Shown here: positions 44,558 to 57,706 of the stretch, piece after piece
Numbering within the stretch: position 1 is the stretch's first letter
How the letters are laid out: each line of letters starts with the position of its first letter
Made by a program: the position numbers and the translations under genes
Assembly: GCF_008711155.1 (NCBI RefSeq)
Contig: NZ_VUYQ01000004.1
Span: forward strand, 147,627 to 211,626
Length of the DNA: 64,000 bases
Direction: 5' to 3'
DNA from: Dechloromonas sp. CZR5
GTDB taxonomy: Bacteria > Pseudomonadota > Gammaproteobacteria > Burkholderiales > Rhodocyclaceae
Notes under the pieces: generated by a model
What the model was told of the DNA's origin: nothing
What the model saw: the letters and a program-made list of their open reading frames with translations, nothing else
Database searches by the model: none

Positions 44558-45684
44558 TACGACTCTCCCAGAACTTGTTTGACCGTGGCATGAACGGTGG
44601 CACCGTCACGACAGAGGACGGTGCCGGCGAGGACTTCGTCTTCCCAGTCGAAAGCCAGGTTGCCGTCCTTGATCCATGGCGACAGGAAGTTGTACAGGTT
44701 CTTGGCGTACAGCTCCGAGGCGTGGGTCGGCATGCGCGACGGGAGGTTGAGGGGGCCGTGGATGTTCACGTCGTTGGCGACGACGTGTTCGCCCGGCTGG
44801 GTGAGTTCGCAGTTGCCACCGGATTCGGCGGCCATGTCGACGATGATGGCGCCGTATTTCATGCGCCCGACCATGTCGCGGGTGATGATGACGGGGGCTT
44901 TCTTGCCGGGAATGGCGGCAGTGGTGATCACCACGTCGGCGGCCGCGACGGCCTTGGCGAGTTTCTCGGCCTGTTGGGCCTTTTCGTCGGCGCTCAGTTC
45001 GCGGGCATAGCCGCCGGTGCCGTCGGCGGAAACGCCGGTGTCGACGAACTTGGCGCCGAGCGATTCGATCTGTTCGCGGGCGGCGGCACGGACATCATAG
45101 GCTTCGACCATGGCACCGAGGCGGCGGCTGGTGGCGATGGCCTGCAGGCCGGCGACGCCGGCCCCGATGACCAGTACACGGGCCGGACGGATGGTGCCGG
45201 CGGCGGTGGTGAGCATGGGGAAGAACTTGGTGCAGCGGGCAGCGGCGATCAGGCCGCACTGGTAGCCGGCGCAAGCGCCCTGGCTGGACAGGGCGTCCAT
45301 GCTCTGGGCGCGCGAGATGCGCGGCAGCAGTTCGAGCGAGAAGGCGGTTATCTTGCGGGCATTGAGGGCGGCCAGGCGCGCCTTGTCCTCGAAGGGCTTC
45401 AACAGACCGACGAGAACCGAGCCTTCCGGCATGGCGGCGATTTCCTCCGCGCTTGGCGGGGTGACGCGCAGGATCAGGCCGGCTCCTGTGTAGGCATCGG
45501 CAATACCGCCGACGAGTTTGACTCCGGCATAGTCCGAGTCGAGGAAGTGGCTTTGGATGCCCGCGCTTTGCTCCATGCTGAGCTGGGCGCCGAGGGCGGC
45601 GAACTTCTTGGCCGTCTCGGGAACCAGCGCGACACGGCTTTCGCCGGACGAGCGCTCCCTCACGACCGCGATGCTTAGCGGCAT
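44557..45684 (-). CDS. pntAa: NAD(P) transhydrogenase subunit alpha part 1 (NAD-binding)
   Basis: 375 residues from MPLSIAVVRERSSGESRVAL, preceded by a TGGAG site. Soluble domain I, an alanine-dehydrogenase-like double Rossmann fold. The NAD site is VLVIGAGVAGLQAIATSRRL; the neighbouring AYDVRAAAREQIESLGAKFV and the mobile loop region GRMKYGAIIVDMAAESGGNC are typical. It begins the pntAa-pntAb-pntB operon, 65 bp after the aceK stop on the same strand. Confidence 0.97.
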   Translation of the reverse strand: MPLSIAVVRERSSGESRVALVPETAKKFAALGAQLSMEQSAGIQSHFLDSDYAGVKLVGGIADAYTGAGLILRVTPPSAEEIAAMPEGSVLVGLLKPFEDKARLAALNARKITAFSLELLPRISRAQSMDALSSQGACAGYQCGLIAAARCTKFFPMLTTAAGTIRPARVLVIGAGVAGLQAIATSRRLGAMVEAYDVRAAAREQIESLGAKFVDTGVSADGTGGYARELSADEKAQQAEKLAKAVAAADVVITTAAIPGKKAPVIITRDMVGRMKYGAIIVDMAAESGGNCELTQPGEHVVANDVNIHGPLNLPSRMPTHASELYAKNLYNFLSPWIKDGNLAFDWEDEVLAGTVLCRDGATVHATVKQVLGES

Positions 45685-45749
45685 GCTGTTACTCCAGTGG
45701 GTAGCACAAGGGTATTTTTCCCCTGTATTTTTTTGTTGATGAAAATGCG

Positions 45750-47522
45750 TCAGTCTGCTTGGGTCGGATTGTTACAGAAACGCAGCGCTTGTGGGTAGGG
45801 GAAAAAGTCCTCCACGTGTCCTTCGCGGATCTTTTGCTGTGATTCCTGCCAAAATTTGGGTGAAAGCAAGTCCTTGTGGTGCTTGATGAACAATTTGCGG
45901 ACCTGCGGCGAGGCGAGGAGAAAGGTGGCGAACTCCTCAGGAAAGACATCGTTCTTGGCAACGCCATACCAGACCTCGCCGGACATTTCCGTTTCGAAAT
46001 CGGGTGCCGGCGGAATCCTGCGGAAGTTGATGTCGGTCATGTATTCGATTTCGTCGTAGTCGTAGAACACGACGCGGCCGAAGCGGGTGATGCCGAAGTT
46101 CTTCCACAGCATGTCGCCGGGGAAGATGTTGGCCTGGGCCAGTTCGCGGATGGCGCTGCCGTATTCCCGGATGGCGTGCTCCATGCCGTCGAGATTGTTG
46201 GTCTTGTCCATGCGGTCGAGGTGGATGTTCAGCGGCTCCATGCGGCGCTCGATGTACAGGTGCTTGATGATCAGCTGGTCGCCGTCGATCTCGAACTTGG
46301 AGGGGGCGAGTTTCTGCAGTTCGCCCAGCACCTCGTCGTCGAAGCGCTTGAGCGGAAACATCACGTTGGAGAATTCCAGCGTATCGGCCATGCGCCCGAC
46401 GCGGTCGACCTGCTTGACCATCATGAACTTGCGCTTGACCGTGGCCTGATCCATTTCCTTCGAGCTGCCGAATACGTCCTTGATGATCTTGAAGACGTAG
46501 GGATAGGAAGGCAGCGTGAACACCAGCATGACCAGGCCGCGAATGCCGGGGGCCATGATGAATTTGTCTTCCGAATGGTGCAGGTGATAGATGAAGTCGC
46601 GGAAGAACATGGTCTTCCCCTGCTTGCCGAGGCCGAGCATGATGTAGATCTCGGAGCGCGGCTTGTTGGGCATGATCGAGCGCAGGAACTGCACATAGCC
46701 CGAAGGGACTTCCATGTCGACCATGAAGTAGGCGCGGGAGAGCGAGAAGAGCAGGCCGATCCGCCAGGAGTCGAGCAGGATGGTGTCGAGGTAGAGCCGG
46801 TTGTTCCCGTCCTGCAGGACAGGAATGGCGAACGGGTATTCGTTTGCGCCGTTGATCGCCTTGCCCAGGATGTAGGCAGCCTTGTTGCGATAGAAGGCGG
46901 AAGCGAGTACCTGTATCTGGAAATTCACCTCCCGCCGCGGCATGCCGTTCAGGTAGCCAAGCACGGCCTGGTAGACATATTCCAGATCGCGATCCAGATC
47001 GGCAAATGGACGGTGCCAGTCGAAGTCGCTGACGATTTGGCGTATGGCACCGCGCAATCCGTCGTCCTTGGCGTAATAGCTGCGGTAGGTCGGCGTGTCC
47101 TCGCTTTCGATGTTTTCCGTCGAGATGCTGGGGCGAACGAAGATGAAATCGTTGTGGAAATAGTTGCGGTGCAGGATCTTGGTGGTGACCGAGTTGAAGA
47201 AGGTCTCGGCCAGTTCGGGTTGCTTGTGGTTGAGCAGGAGGCCGATGTACAGCAGCTTGACCTGTTGCCAGGTGGCGTCATCGATGGAGCCGGCATCGAA
47301 TTCGTTGCGCAGGCGCTCGACGCATTCGTCAACGCGGTCGTCGTAGAAGCGGATTCGTTCCTTGACAGCCTTGTGCACGCCCAGCCAGTCGCTTTGCTCG
47401 AAGCGTGTCTTGGCCTCGCGGCTGGTTTGCCGGAAGAGCGTGTAGTGCTTGTTGAATCCCTGGATCATGGCCAGGGCAATCTGGTGCGCGTTGGTACCGT
47501 AGAGTCCGACCGATATTTTCAT
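45750..47522 (-). CDS. aceK: Isocitrate dehydrogenase kinase/phosphatase
   Basis: 590 residues, starting MKISVGLYGTNAHQIALAMI. AceK phosphorylates and dephosphorylates Icd, switching flux between the TCA cycle and the glyoxylate shunt. The N-terminal regulatory part is followed by the kinase-like part with MLGLGKQGKTMFFRDFIYHL, ERRMEPLNIHLDRM, NIFPGDMLWKNFGITRFGR and VVFYDYDEIEYMTDINFR (the DYDE metal/catalytic segment). Length fits the family (E. coli 578). It is divergent from the monomeric icd, not adjacent to the dimeric icd that carries its target serine. No aceA or aceB is nearby. Confidence 0.97.
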   Translation of the reverse strand: MKISVGLYGTNAHQIALAMIQGFNKHYTLFRQTSREAKTRFEQSDWLGVHKAVKERIRFYDDRVDECVERLRNEFDAGSIDDATWQQVKLLYIGLLLNHKQPELAETFFNSVTTKILHRNYFHNDFIFVRPSISTENIESEDTPTYRSYYAKDDGLRGAIRQIVSDFDWHRPFADLDRDLEYVYQAVLGYLNGMPRREVNFQIQVLASAFYRNKAAYILGKAINGANEYPFAIPVLQDGNNRLYLDTILLDSWRIGLLFSLSRAYFMVDMEVPSGYVQFLRSIMPNKPRSEIYIMLGLGKQGKTMFFRDFIYHLHHSEDKFIMAPGIRGLVMLVFTLPSYPYVFKIIKDVFGSSKEMDQATVKRKFMMVKQVDRVGRMADTLEFSNVMFPLKRFDDEVLGELQKLAPSKFEIDGDQLIIKHLYIERRMEPLNIHLDRMDKTNNLDGMEHAIREYGSAIRELAQANIFPGDMLWKNFGITRFGRVVFYDYDEIEYMTDINFRRIPPAPDFETEMSGEVWYGVAKNDVFPEEFATFLLASPQVRKLFIKHHKDLLSPKFWQESQQKIREGHVEDFFPYPQALRFCNNPTQAD

Positions 47523-47619
47523 GGTGCCCGATCCAATAGACAGGCGGAAATATAGCATCGGCCATGTTCGGAAAAAAATGCCATTTTTCAAGGACATCGC
47601 AATGTGAAAACGCGTTTCG

Positions 47620-47648
47620 TTGACTGAGATTCGATGGGGGCCGATACT
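47620..47648 (+). promoter_or_regulatory. Sigma-70-like promoter of monomeric icd
   Basis: TTGACT (47620-47625), a 17-bp spacer and GATACT (47643-47648), with transcription expected near 47655, about 80 bases before the icd ATG. The aceK promoter must lie in the same 214-bp divergent region. Confidence 0.6.
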
Positions 47649-47736
47649 CTCAATGTTTTGCTTCAGCAAACCGGTTCACAAAGGGTCGAGTCTTACCCTC
47701 GGCCTAAAAAACTCAATCCAACGCAAGGGGATATAC

Positions 47737-49974
<2,238 letters not shown>

Positions 49975-50012
49975 TCCCCAGGCCGGTGGAAACCGGCCGG
50001 CAAGATGAGAAT

Positions 50013-50046
50013 CCCCGTCCGGCGGTTGCCGGGCGGGGATTTTTTT
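50013..50046 (+). terminator. Terminator of monomeric icd
   Basis: CCCCGTCCGGC pairs with GCCGGGCGGGG (one wobble, loop GGTT), followed by ATTTTTTT. A separate perfect hairpin (GGCCGGT/ACCGGCC, 49981-49998) precedes it. Confidence 0.9.
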
Positions 50047-50409
50047 CTGCGCCGTACTTTTCCGACACACCATCGGAGCTTTTGCTTTGCCATGGCGTTG
50101 TTCATGAAAACCTTGCGGAAAGGCTTGTGCGTAATCAAGGGGCCGGCAGACCAAAAAATCGGCCGGTCGGGTTCGCTATCGATCGTGCGAGTAGCCTTTG
50201 GTACACCACCGGTCCAAGAGCGACGACGCTCCGGGTGGATTGCGCGGCTGTCGCCCCGCCTTGGTATCTGAGGGTGGAAGCCCGGTCATACTTGTTGGCA
50301 TCTGACTATTGCTTGTTTGTGACCGACTGTGACGAAAATATGAAAAAGAAACCTGTTTGTGTGACAGGCAGCTTGTTTTCAACGCATCGGATGCAACAAT
50401 GCGCCGCTT
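50047..50409. other. Intergenic region before acyltransferase
   Basis: About 360 bp. Several short open frames exist but none has a ribosome site with a convincing protein. The last 100 bases are AT-richer than the surroundings (GTGACGAAAATATGAAAAAG, 50329-50348) and probably hold the acyltransferase promoter. No RNA gene recognised. Confidence 0.35.
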
Positions 50410-51468
50410 GTGTTTTTCCGTGTCGGCGCTGTGATTCAACCGTCTTTTCTTTTGGCGCTGCGCGCATTCGCGGCGTTGTCCATCGTGTTTCATCATTTCG
50501 CCCTGTATGTGCCATCGAGCGATTGGGCGGCGCCGCTGAAGGGCGGTGTGCTGGACTGGCTGGCGGAGTATGCGCGCACGACGCAAGTGTTCTTCGTCGT
50601 CGGGGGCTACGTAGCGGCCCACACGCTGGGTAGCCGCGACTGGACGCTCGGTCATCTCGGCCGTTTCGCCCTGCAGCGTTACTGCCGGCTGGGCCTACCC
50701 TGTCTGGCCGTCGTGTTCGCCATGCCGGCGATCATCGGCTTCGCGCGTGGCTGGGTCGATGACGAATTGCTCGGGCAGCCAGCCACCGTGAAGCAGTTGG
50801 TGGCCCACGTTTTCTTGCTGCAGGACATCCTGGGTTACGAAGCCTTGTCGGCGGGCCTGTGGTTCGTCGGCATCAGCTTCCAGCTCGGGGTCGCCTATGC
50901 GCTCGGGCTGGTCCTGCAGCAAGGCTGCGGGCGTTACGGCCAGGCGGCATTTGCCCTGCTGGCCTGGGGGGGCGCCGCTTATGCGCTGTTTCATTTCAAT
51001 CTCGATGCGGCCGGCGACGCCTGGGCTTTGTATTTCTGGCCTTACTTCTATTTGGGGGTGCTGGTGCAGAAAGCTCATCGCCTCGATGGCAAAGCCGAAT
51101 TCTGGGCTTTTCAGGGCTTGCTGCTGCTTGCCGCACTGTTCGCCTGGCGGTGGCGGCTGCTCATGGCGATAGCCGTCGGCTTGCTGCTCTACGTCGCGCA
51201 GCGCACCGGCTGGGGGCGCCTATGGCCGCGCGGCGGTGTGTTGACCGGGATAGGGCGCATTTCCTACAGCCTTTTCCTCGTTCATTTTCCCGTTCTGCTG
51301 CTGGTCAGCGCCGTCTGGGCACGCTTCGCGCCGGATTGGCCGGCCGCTGCGGCAACCGGGCTGGCGGTCGCCTTCACCGGCAGCCTGGCTGTCGCCTGGG
51401 GCTTCCACCGCTGGGTGGAGTCGCCGGCTGCACGGTTGTCGCGGCGCTTTGGCGCGGTCGGAACCTAG
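50410..51468 (+). CDS. Acyltransferase 3 family membrane protein
   Basis: 352 residues from GTG 50410; a second GTG at 50431 is equally possible, and neither has a clear ribosome site. About ten TM helices. The N-terminal family motif is LLALRAFAALSIVFHHF, with the conserved Arg and His; later GRISYSLFLVHFPVLLLVSA and the terminal helix ending FHRWVESPAARLSRRF are diagnostic. Such proteins O-acylate sugars on surface polysaccharides or lipids. No glycan gene is nearby, so the substrate is unknown. Confidence 0.85.
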   Translation: MFFRVGAVIQPSFLLALRAFAALSIVFHHFALYVPSSDWAAPLKGGVLDWLAEYARTTQVFFVVGGYVAAHTLGSRDWTLGHLGRFALQRYCRLGLPCLAVVFAMPAIIGFARGWVDDELLGQPATVKQLVAHVFLLQDILGYEALSAGLWFVGISFQLGVAYALGLVLQQGCGRYGQAAFALLAWGGAAYALFHFNLDAAGDAWALYFWPYFYLGVLVQKAHRLDGKAEFWAFQGLLLLAALFAWRWRLLMAIAVGLLLYVAQRTGWGRLWPRGGVLTGIGRISYSLFLVHFPVLLLVSAVWARFAPDWPAAAATGLAVAFTGSLAVAWGFHRWVESPAARLSRRFGAVGT

Positions 51469-51620
51469 CTCGTCTCCCGGCTCCGCGATGCGGCGAGCGG
51501 GGGGACGGGCGCGGCGATTGAACGATTCCGCCGCTTTTGGCCCATAATGTTCCGCTCTGGCGGCGGGACGGCAAGGCTACGCGGTCGCCGGGCAATACCG
51601 AAATCACGCATGGAGTGACT

Positions 51621-52862
<1,242 letters not shown>

Positions 52863-52888
52863 TTCGCTGCCGATTGTGATTGAATGAG

Positions 52889-52914
52889 GCCCCCGCCAAG
52901 GGGGCTTCTTTTTT
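52889..52914 (+). terminator. Terminator after dimeric icd
   Basis: GCCCCC/GGGGGC with a 5-base loop, then TTCTTTTTT. It sits only 12 bases before the murI start codon, so murI is separated from icd by a terminator. Confidence 0.85.
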
Positions 52915-52926
52915 GTCAGGCCAATC

Positions 52927-53712
52927 TTGAATAACCAGCACATTGCCGTCTTCGATTCGGGCCTGGGAGGCCTGACCGTGCTGCACGCCCTGCGCGAGCG
53001 CTTGCCGCATGAAGATTATTTCTATTTTGCCGACACCCGGTTTTTACCCTATGGCGATCGTTCGGAGCACTTTCTCCGCGAGCGGGGGGTCGTCATTGCC
53101 GAGGCATTGGCGCATCGCGGAGCCAAGGCGCTAGTCATCGCCTGCAATACGGCCACGGCGGCGGCGGCCGAAGCCATTCGCGCAGCCATCGATTTGCCCA
53201 TCGTCGCCCTTGAGCCGGGGGTCAAGCCGGCTGCCTCGCTGAGTCGGTGTGGCGTGATCGGCGTTTTGGCAACGACCCGGACGCTGAATAGCGAACGTTT
53301 CCAACGGCTGGTCGGCAATCACGCGAATCAATTGCGCGTCGTGACGCAAGCCTGTCCGGGGCTGGCCGAAGCGATCGAGGGCGAGGGACCGGGCAGCCCG
53401 CTGGTCGAGCGCCTGCTCGATGACTATGTGGCGCCGCTGGCGGAGGCCGGGGCGGATGTCGTGGTATTGGGCTGTACGCACTACCCCTGGGTTGCCGCCT
53501 CGATAGCCCGGCGCCTGCCCGAGGGGACGCGCTTGCTGGACACCGGAGAGGCGGTGGCACGGCAGCTCGAACGCCTGCTGGCAGCAGGCGGCCTGCTCGG
53601 CGGCGGCAGCGGCCACCTGAGCCTGGCAACCAGTGGCGCCCCGCAGTCGGTCGGGGTTACGATAGACCGGCTGCTCGGCCGGAAAATGCACGTTGATCAC
53701 TGGGAGCCTTGA
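52927..53712 (+). CDS. murI: Glutamate racemase
   Basis: 261 residues. A TTG start gives the expected N-terminus (NNQHIAVFDSGLGGLTVLHA). Interconverts L- and D-glutamate for peptidoglycan. The two catalytic cysteines are in VIACNTATAAAAEAI and VLGCTHYPWVA; the Asp/Ser pair in AVFDSGLGG and YGDRSE also fits. No good ribosome site precedes the TTG, and the icd terminator ends only 12 bases upstream, so its own promoter must overlap the icd end or read-through is used. The next gene starts 1 bp after its stop. Confidence 0.93.
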   Translation: MNNQHIAVFDSGLGGLTVLHALRERLPHEDYFYFADTRFLPYGDRSEHFLRERGVVIAEALAHRGAKALVIACNTATAAAAEAIRAAIDLPIVALEPGVKPAASLSRCGVIGVLATTRTLNSERFQRLVGNHANQLRVVTQACPGLAEAIEGEGPGSPLVERLLDDYVAPLAEAGADVVVLGCTHYPWVAASIARRLPEGTRLLDTGEAVARQLERLLAAGGLLGGGSGHLSLATSGAPQSVGVTIDRLLGRKMHVDHWEP

Positions 53713-53713
53713 T

Positions 53714-54913
53714 ATGAAGGATGCTGCGAAGCCGCTCGCCGGGTTGCGCGTCGTCGAACTCGGTACGCTGATTGCCGGTCCCTTCTGCACCCGCATCATG
53801 GCCGAATTCGGCGCCGAGGTGATCAAGGTTGAATCGCCGGACGGCGGCGACCCGCTGCGCAAGTGGCGCAAGCTGTATGAAGGGACATCCTTGTGGTGGT
53901 ACGTCCAGGCACGCAACAAGAAATCGGTGACGGCCAACCTGAAGCATCCGGAAGGGCGCGAGTTCGTGCGCCGCCTAATCGCGGGGGCCGATATCTTGGT
54001 CGAAAACTTCCGGCCGGGCGTGCTGGAAAAACTCGGCCTGGGGTGGGAGCAGCTGAAGGCCGATAACCCGGGGCTGGTCATGGTGCGCCTTTCCGGCTTC
54101 GGCCAGACCGGGCCGTACAAGGACCAGCCGGGCTTCGGCGCGGTCGGCGAATCGATGGGCGGGCTGCGTTACATCACCGGATTTCCGGATCGGCCGCCGG
54201 TGCGTACCGGCATCTCGATAGGCGATTCGATTGCCGCACTCTGGGGCGCCATCGGTGCGCTGATGGCGCTGCGCCACAAGGAAGTCAATGGCGGCGCCGG
54301 GCAGGTTGTCGATGTGGCGCTCTACGAGGCGGTTTTCGCGATGATGGAGTCGCTGGTGCCCGAGTGCGATGTGTTCGGCTTCGTGCGCGAACGGACCGGG
54401 AACATCATGCCTGGCATCACGCCATCGAACACGCACACCACGCGCGACGGCAAGCATGTCACCATCGGCGCCAACGGCGATGCCATCTTCAGGCGTTTCA
54501 TGACGGCCATCGGGCGTCAGGATCTGGCCGACGATCCGACGCTTGCCGATAACGCCGGCCGGGATGCGCGCCGCGAGGAAATCTATGGTCTGATCGACGC
54601 CTGGTGCGCTGCCCGCGATGAGCAGGAGGTGCTGGCGATTCTTGCGGAGGCGGAGGTGCCGTCGTCACGCGTCTATTCGGCGCTCGACATGTTCGCCGAT
54701 CCGCAGTTCATCGCCCGTCAGATGTTCCAGTCGGCTACCCTGCCGGATGGCCGGGCCTTCCGCATGCCGGGTATCGTGCCGCGCTTGTCTGAAACGCCGG
54801 GCGCTACCACCTGGATCGGCCCGGCGCTGGGAGAGCATACCGACGATGTCTTGCTGGGGCTCGGTTATCCGCCGGAACGGATAGCGGCCCTGCGGGGCGA
54901 TGGGGCGGTGTAA
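53714..54913 (+). CDS. CaiB/BaiF type III CoA-transferase
   Basis: 399 residues from MKDAAKPLAGLRVVELGTLI (GGGAG ribosome site). Moves CoA between carboxylic acids through an aspartyl-CoA intermediate; the nucleophile is most likely Asp171 in GISIGDSIAALWGA, in the position of Asp169 of Frc and CaiB. Other conserved parts: AGPFCTRIMAEFGAEVIKVE, NKKSVTANLKHPEG, VENFRPGVLEKLGLG and GFGQTGPYKDQPGF. The acid substrate is unknown. It starts 1 bp after murI, so the two are likely co-transcribed although functionally unrelated. Confidence 0.92.
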   Translation: MKDAAKPLAGLRVVELGTLIAGPFCTRIMAEFGAEVIKVESPDGGDPLRKWRKLYEGTSLWWYVQARNKKSVTANLKHPEGREFVRRLIAGADILVENFRPGVLEKLGLGWEQLKADNPGLVMVRLSGFGQTGPYKDQPGFGAVGESMGGLRYITGFPDRPPVRTGISIGDSIAALWGAIGALMALRHKEVNGGAGQVVDVALYEAVFAMMESLVPECDVFGFVRERTGNIMPGITPSNTHTTRDGKHVTIGANGDAIFRRFMTAIGRQDLADDPTLADNAGRDARREEIYGLIDAWCAARDEQEVLAILAEAEVPSSRVYSALDMFADPQFIARQMFQSATLPDGRAFRMPGIVPRLSETPGATTWIGPALGEHTDDVLLGLGYPPERIAALRGDGAV

Positions 54914-55013
54914 AGGCCCTATGCCCCGGGAAGCGCAGGCTGCACGCGGCATCGTCCGCGGCAAGGCGGGGACGATGCCGTAGTCGGCGAGGGGCCTGTC
55001 CAGCCCCGGAGGT

Positions 55014-56651
55014 TCAGGTCTTGAAGCGGCCGACGAGTTCACGCAGGTTGCCGGCGATGGTTTCGAGTTCGTGCGCCGATTGGGTTGTACCCCGGATCGT
55101 TGCTGTCGTTTCTTCGACCATGTTGGCGATCTGCTCGACACGCTGGGCGATCGAGGTGCTCGCCGAGCTCTGTTCCCTGGTCGCATCGGCGACCTCGCCA
55201 ACGCGTTCCAGGGTGCGGCGTGAGCTGTTCTCGATGGCGAGCAGCGAATCCGATGCCGAGGAGGCCAGCTGGACGCCTTCCTGAACCTCGGGCAGAGCGG
55301 CATTCATGGCTTCCACGGCACCTATGGTATCGGCCTGGATGCCGCTGATCATCTGTTCAATTTCGAGGGTTGCGCTGGAGGTCCGTTCGGCCAGCTTGCG
55401 CACTTCGTCGGCCACGACGGCGAAGCCACGCCCCTGTTCGCCGGCGCGTGCGGCTTCGATGGCGGCGTTCAGGGCCAGCAGATTGGTCTGGCCGGCGATG
55501 TCCTTGATCACGCTGGCGATGGTGGACACCTGCCTGGCGCGTTCTTCCAGCGCATGGATGCGGCCGGAGGCGTCGGATACCGTCGAAGCGATCTTCTCGA
55601 TGGCGGTACTTGCCTGCAGGACGCGTGCGCTGCCTTGGGCAGCCAGTTCGGCTGCCTCGGAGGTTTCCCGGGCCGTTTCATGGGCGCTGTCGGAGATGTG
55701 GTTGGAACTGACTGTCAACTCCTCGACGGCCGCCGCCATTGACGATGTCGAGTCGGTCTGCTGTTCGGCTGCCTGGGTAACTTCGTCGGAGGCACGGGCG
55801 ATGTGCTCGGCATTGGCTACCAGCTTTGCGGCATCGGAATTGATGCTGCTGATCATCCGGTGCAGCGAGCCGACCATATTGCCGAGCGAATGCAGCAGGC
55901 TGCCTTTCGGCATGTTGTCGAGCTGTGCAGTAAGGTCGCCATCGGCCACGCGCTGCATGATTTCATTCGCCATTCTGGGTTCTCCGCCAATCTGGAGGAG
56001 GACGCTGCGGGCGATCAGGAATCCGAGCAGCCCAATCAGCAGGGCGAGGCCAAGCGCCTCCAGCGACGACTGAAGAAGGTTCTTGCGGAAGTCCGCGTCG
56101 ACATCGTCGATGTAGATGCCGGTGCCGAGCATCCAGTTCCAGTTGGGCACCGCCATCACGAACAGCAACTTGGGCACTGCTTCCGTCCCGCCGGGCCGCG
56201 GGAATTCGGCATCCAGGAAGCCTTCCGGGGCGGTGCTCAAGACAGCTTGCATGTCCTTGAGCGTATACCGGCCCTTGCTGTCTTTCAGTTTTTCGACCAT
56301 CGGGCGCCCTTCCAATTCGCGCTTGATGTGGACAACGCCGACCCCTTCGCTGGTCCAGGCGTAGTAGTACTCTGTCTTGCCGTCGACTCCGCCGTAGCGG
56401 GCGTTGAGGATGATTTCCTTGGCCAGGCGCTGGGCTTCCTCGCGTGTCAGCTTGCCTTCGTTTTCCTGTTTCTGTAGGTGCATGACCGCATTGAATACGC
56501 CCTGCGTGCCGTAACGAATCAGCATCTTCTTGTCTTCCATCAGCCTGGAGCGGGACTGCACCGCACTGATGCTCGCCAGCAGGAGCATCCCGGCCAGTGC
56601 CGCCAGAACAATCAGCGCGAGTCGCGTACGCAGTGTTAAGTGTGAAAACAT
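55014..56651 (-). CDS. Methyl-accepting chemotaxis protein with sCache_2 domain
   Basis: 545 residues. TM1 near 10-28 ([19 protein letters not shown]), a periplasmic single-Cache domain (about 35-190) including [40 protein letters not shown] and [20 protein letters not shown]2 near 205, HAMP, then the signalling domain with [20 protein letters not shown] and [18 protein letters not shown]. Cache domains bind small organic acids; here the ligand is unknown. A GGGGGAAA site precedes the ATG. No other chemotaxis genes are near. Confidence 0.93.
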   Translation of the reverse strand: MFSHLTLRTRLALIVLAALAGMLLLASISAVQSRSRLMEDKKMLIRYGTQGVFNAVMHLQKQENEGKLTREEAQRLAKEIILNARYGGVDGKTEYYYAWTSEGVGVVHIKRELEGRPMVEKLKDSKGRYTLKDMQAVLSTAPEGFLDAEFPRPGGTEAVPKLLFVMAVPNWNWMLGTGIYIDDVDADFRKNLLQSSLEALGLALLIGLLGFLIARSVLLQIGGEPRMANEIMQRVADGDLTAQLDNMPKGSLLHSLGNMVGSLHRMISSINSDAAKLVANAEHIARASDEVTQAAEQQTDSTSSMAAAVEELTVSSNHISDSAHETARETSEAAELAAQGSARVLQASTAIEKIASTVSDASGRIHALEERARQVSTIASVIKDIAGQTNLLALNAAIEAARAGEQGRGFAVVADEVRKLAERTSSATLEIEQMISGIQADTIGAVEAMNAALPEVQEGVQLASSASDSLLAIENSSRRTLERVGEVADATREQSSASTSIAQRVEQIANMVEETTATIRGTTQSAHELETIAGNLRELVGRFKT

Positions 56652-57147
56652 AGCTTTCCCCCTGTTATGCTATTTTAATAAATGAGAACTCCATTAGACT
56701 GCTCTAAAATTGAACAATGCGCAAGAGCGTGATGGCTTCTTTGCGCTTGCCACGGTCATCTCCGAGCGTTCGCCAGTGCGTCGGACCCTGTTTTTGGAGC
56801 GAGGTGGATATGCAGGAGGAGCGTCTTTAGGGGCACGAAATCAGGAGCATTCCGTCGCGGCGTGAGCTCTGGGCGCGCCCGGATCGGACTATTTGTTCAG
56901 AAGGATGAGCCGCGTATCGAACAGCGGGACGACCGACGCCGCACAGGGGGGCATGTCGAAGATATAGTGGCTGTCGATTGTCTCGCCGCCTATGCTGCTG
57001 ACGATGGAGAGCGAGATGGACATCACCAGCGGCGCAGAGCCGCAAGGTCTTTGAGGGGGTAAAGCGCTTTCTGCGAGGTTTGATCGGGACTGCAAGGTAC
57101 TGCCTGGTGGCAGGCTGACGTGATACTGCTTGGCGGATTCGGGAGGG
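56652..57147. other. Intergenic region, no convincing gene
   Basis: 496 bp. It is AT-richer next to the chemoreceptor start (TTATGCTATTTTAATAAATG, 56665-56684), fitting a promoter for it. A minus-strand open frame at 56889-57023 (44 codons, MSISLSIVSSIGGETIDSHY and onward) has no ribosome site and no recognised family; it may be a gene remnant. No repeat or RNA gene seen. Confidence 0.35.
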
Positions 57148-57669
57148 TCAGCGCAGGCGGAAGCGAACCGGCAGAACGGTTTGCCGTGGGGCGTCTGCCG
57201 GCAGCGAGTTCAGCGTGCGGGCGGCCCGGAGGGCCGCTTCGTCGAGGATGGGGTGGCCGCTTCCCTGCTCGATCCGGGTGGCAACGACCTGCCCGCTCTC
57301 ATCGATGATCAGCAACACGTGTACCTCGCCTTCCAGCCCCCGCGCAATCGCTTCGGCCGGATAAAACTGGCCCGCCCTGTCGAGTTTCTTCAGCTGTTCG
57401 CGGACAGCCTGGGTCCAGGTCGTGGGTGCTTCCGCCTTGCTTCGTGCAGGGGGCGGGCGGGGTGCTGCGGATGTTGTCGGGGGCGGCGGCAGATGCAGGG
57501 GAGGGGAGGCGTCCTCCTCCGGGGGCGGTGGGCGCAACTCCGCCAGCAGCGGTGACGCGGCGGGAGGAACGGGCCGGGAACTATCGAATACGCCCGGCAG
57601 GACAGGGAGCAAATGCAGGAAGAGCGACAGCGCCAGCGCAGCAAATAACCGGTAATCGGTTTGGGTCAT
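57148..57669 (-). CDS. TonB-like energy transducer
   Basis: 173 residues from MTQTDYRLFAALALSLFLHL, giving a single N-terminal membrane anchor (about 8-24). A Pro-rich periplasmic linker follows (about 45-85, runs of PPP). The C-terminal TonB domain (about 105-173) has YPAEAIARGLEGEVHVLLII and ATRIEQGSGHPILDEAALRA. It would couple proton-motive force to outer-membrane receptors such as the one at 32625. No exbB/exbD is adjacent. Divergent from the ankyrin gene with only 37 bp between start codons. Confidence 0.85.
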   Translation of the reverse strand: MTQTDYRLFAALALSLFLHLLPVLPGVFDSSRPVPPAASPLLAELRPPPPEEDASPPLHLPPPPTTSAAPRPPPARSKAEAPTTWTQAVREQLKKLDRAGQFYPAEAIARGLEGEVHVLLIIDESGQVVATRIEQGSGHPILDEAALRAARTLNSLPADAPRQTVLPVRFRLR

Positions 57670-57706
57670 GAGAAAATGGAGGCTGGCCTGTGGGAATGGA
57701 AACGCA

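Noticed and set aside
50047-50409. Short plus-strand frame of 88 codons starting at 50005
   Set aside because: It begins inside the icd terminator hairpin, lacks a ribosome site and shows no coherent protein character.
56889-57023. 44-codon minus-strand ORF in the gap between the chemoreceptor and the TonB-like gene
   Set aside because: No Shine-Dalgarno sequence, no known motif, and no neighbouring operon; listed only in the gap description.
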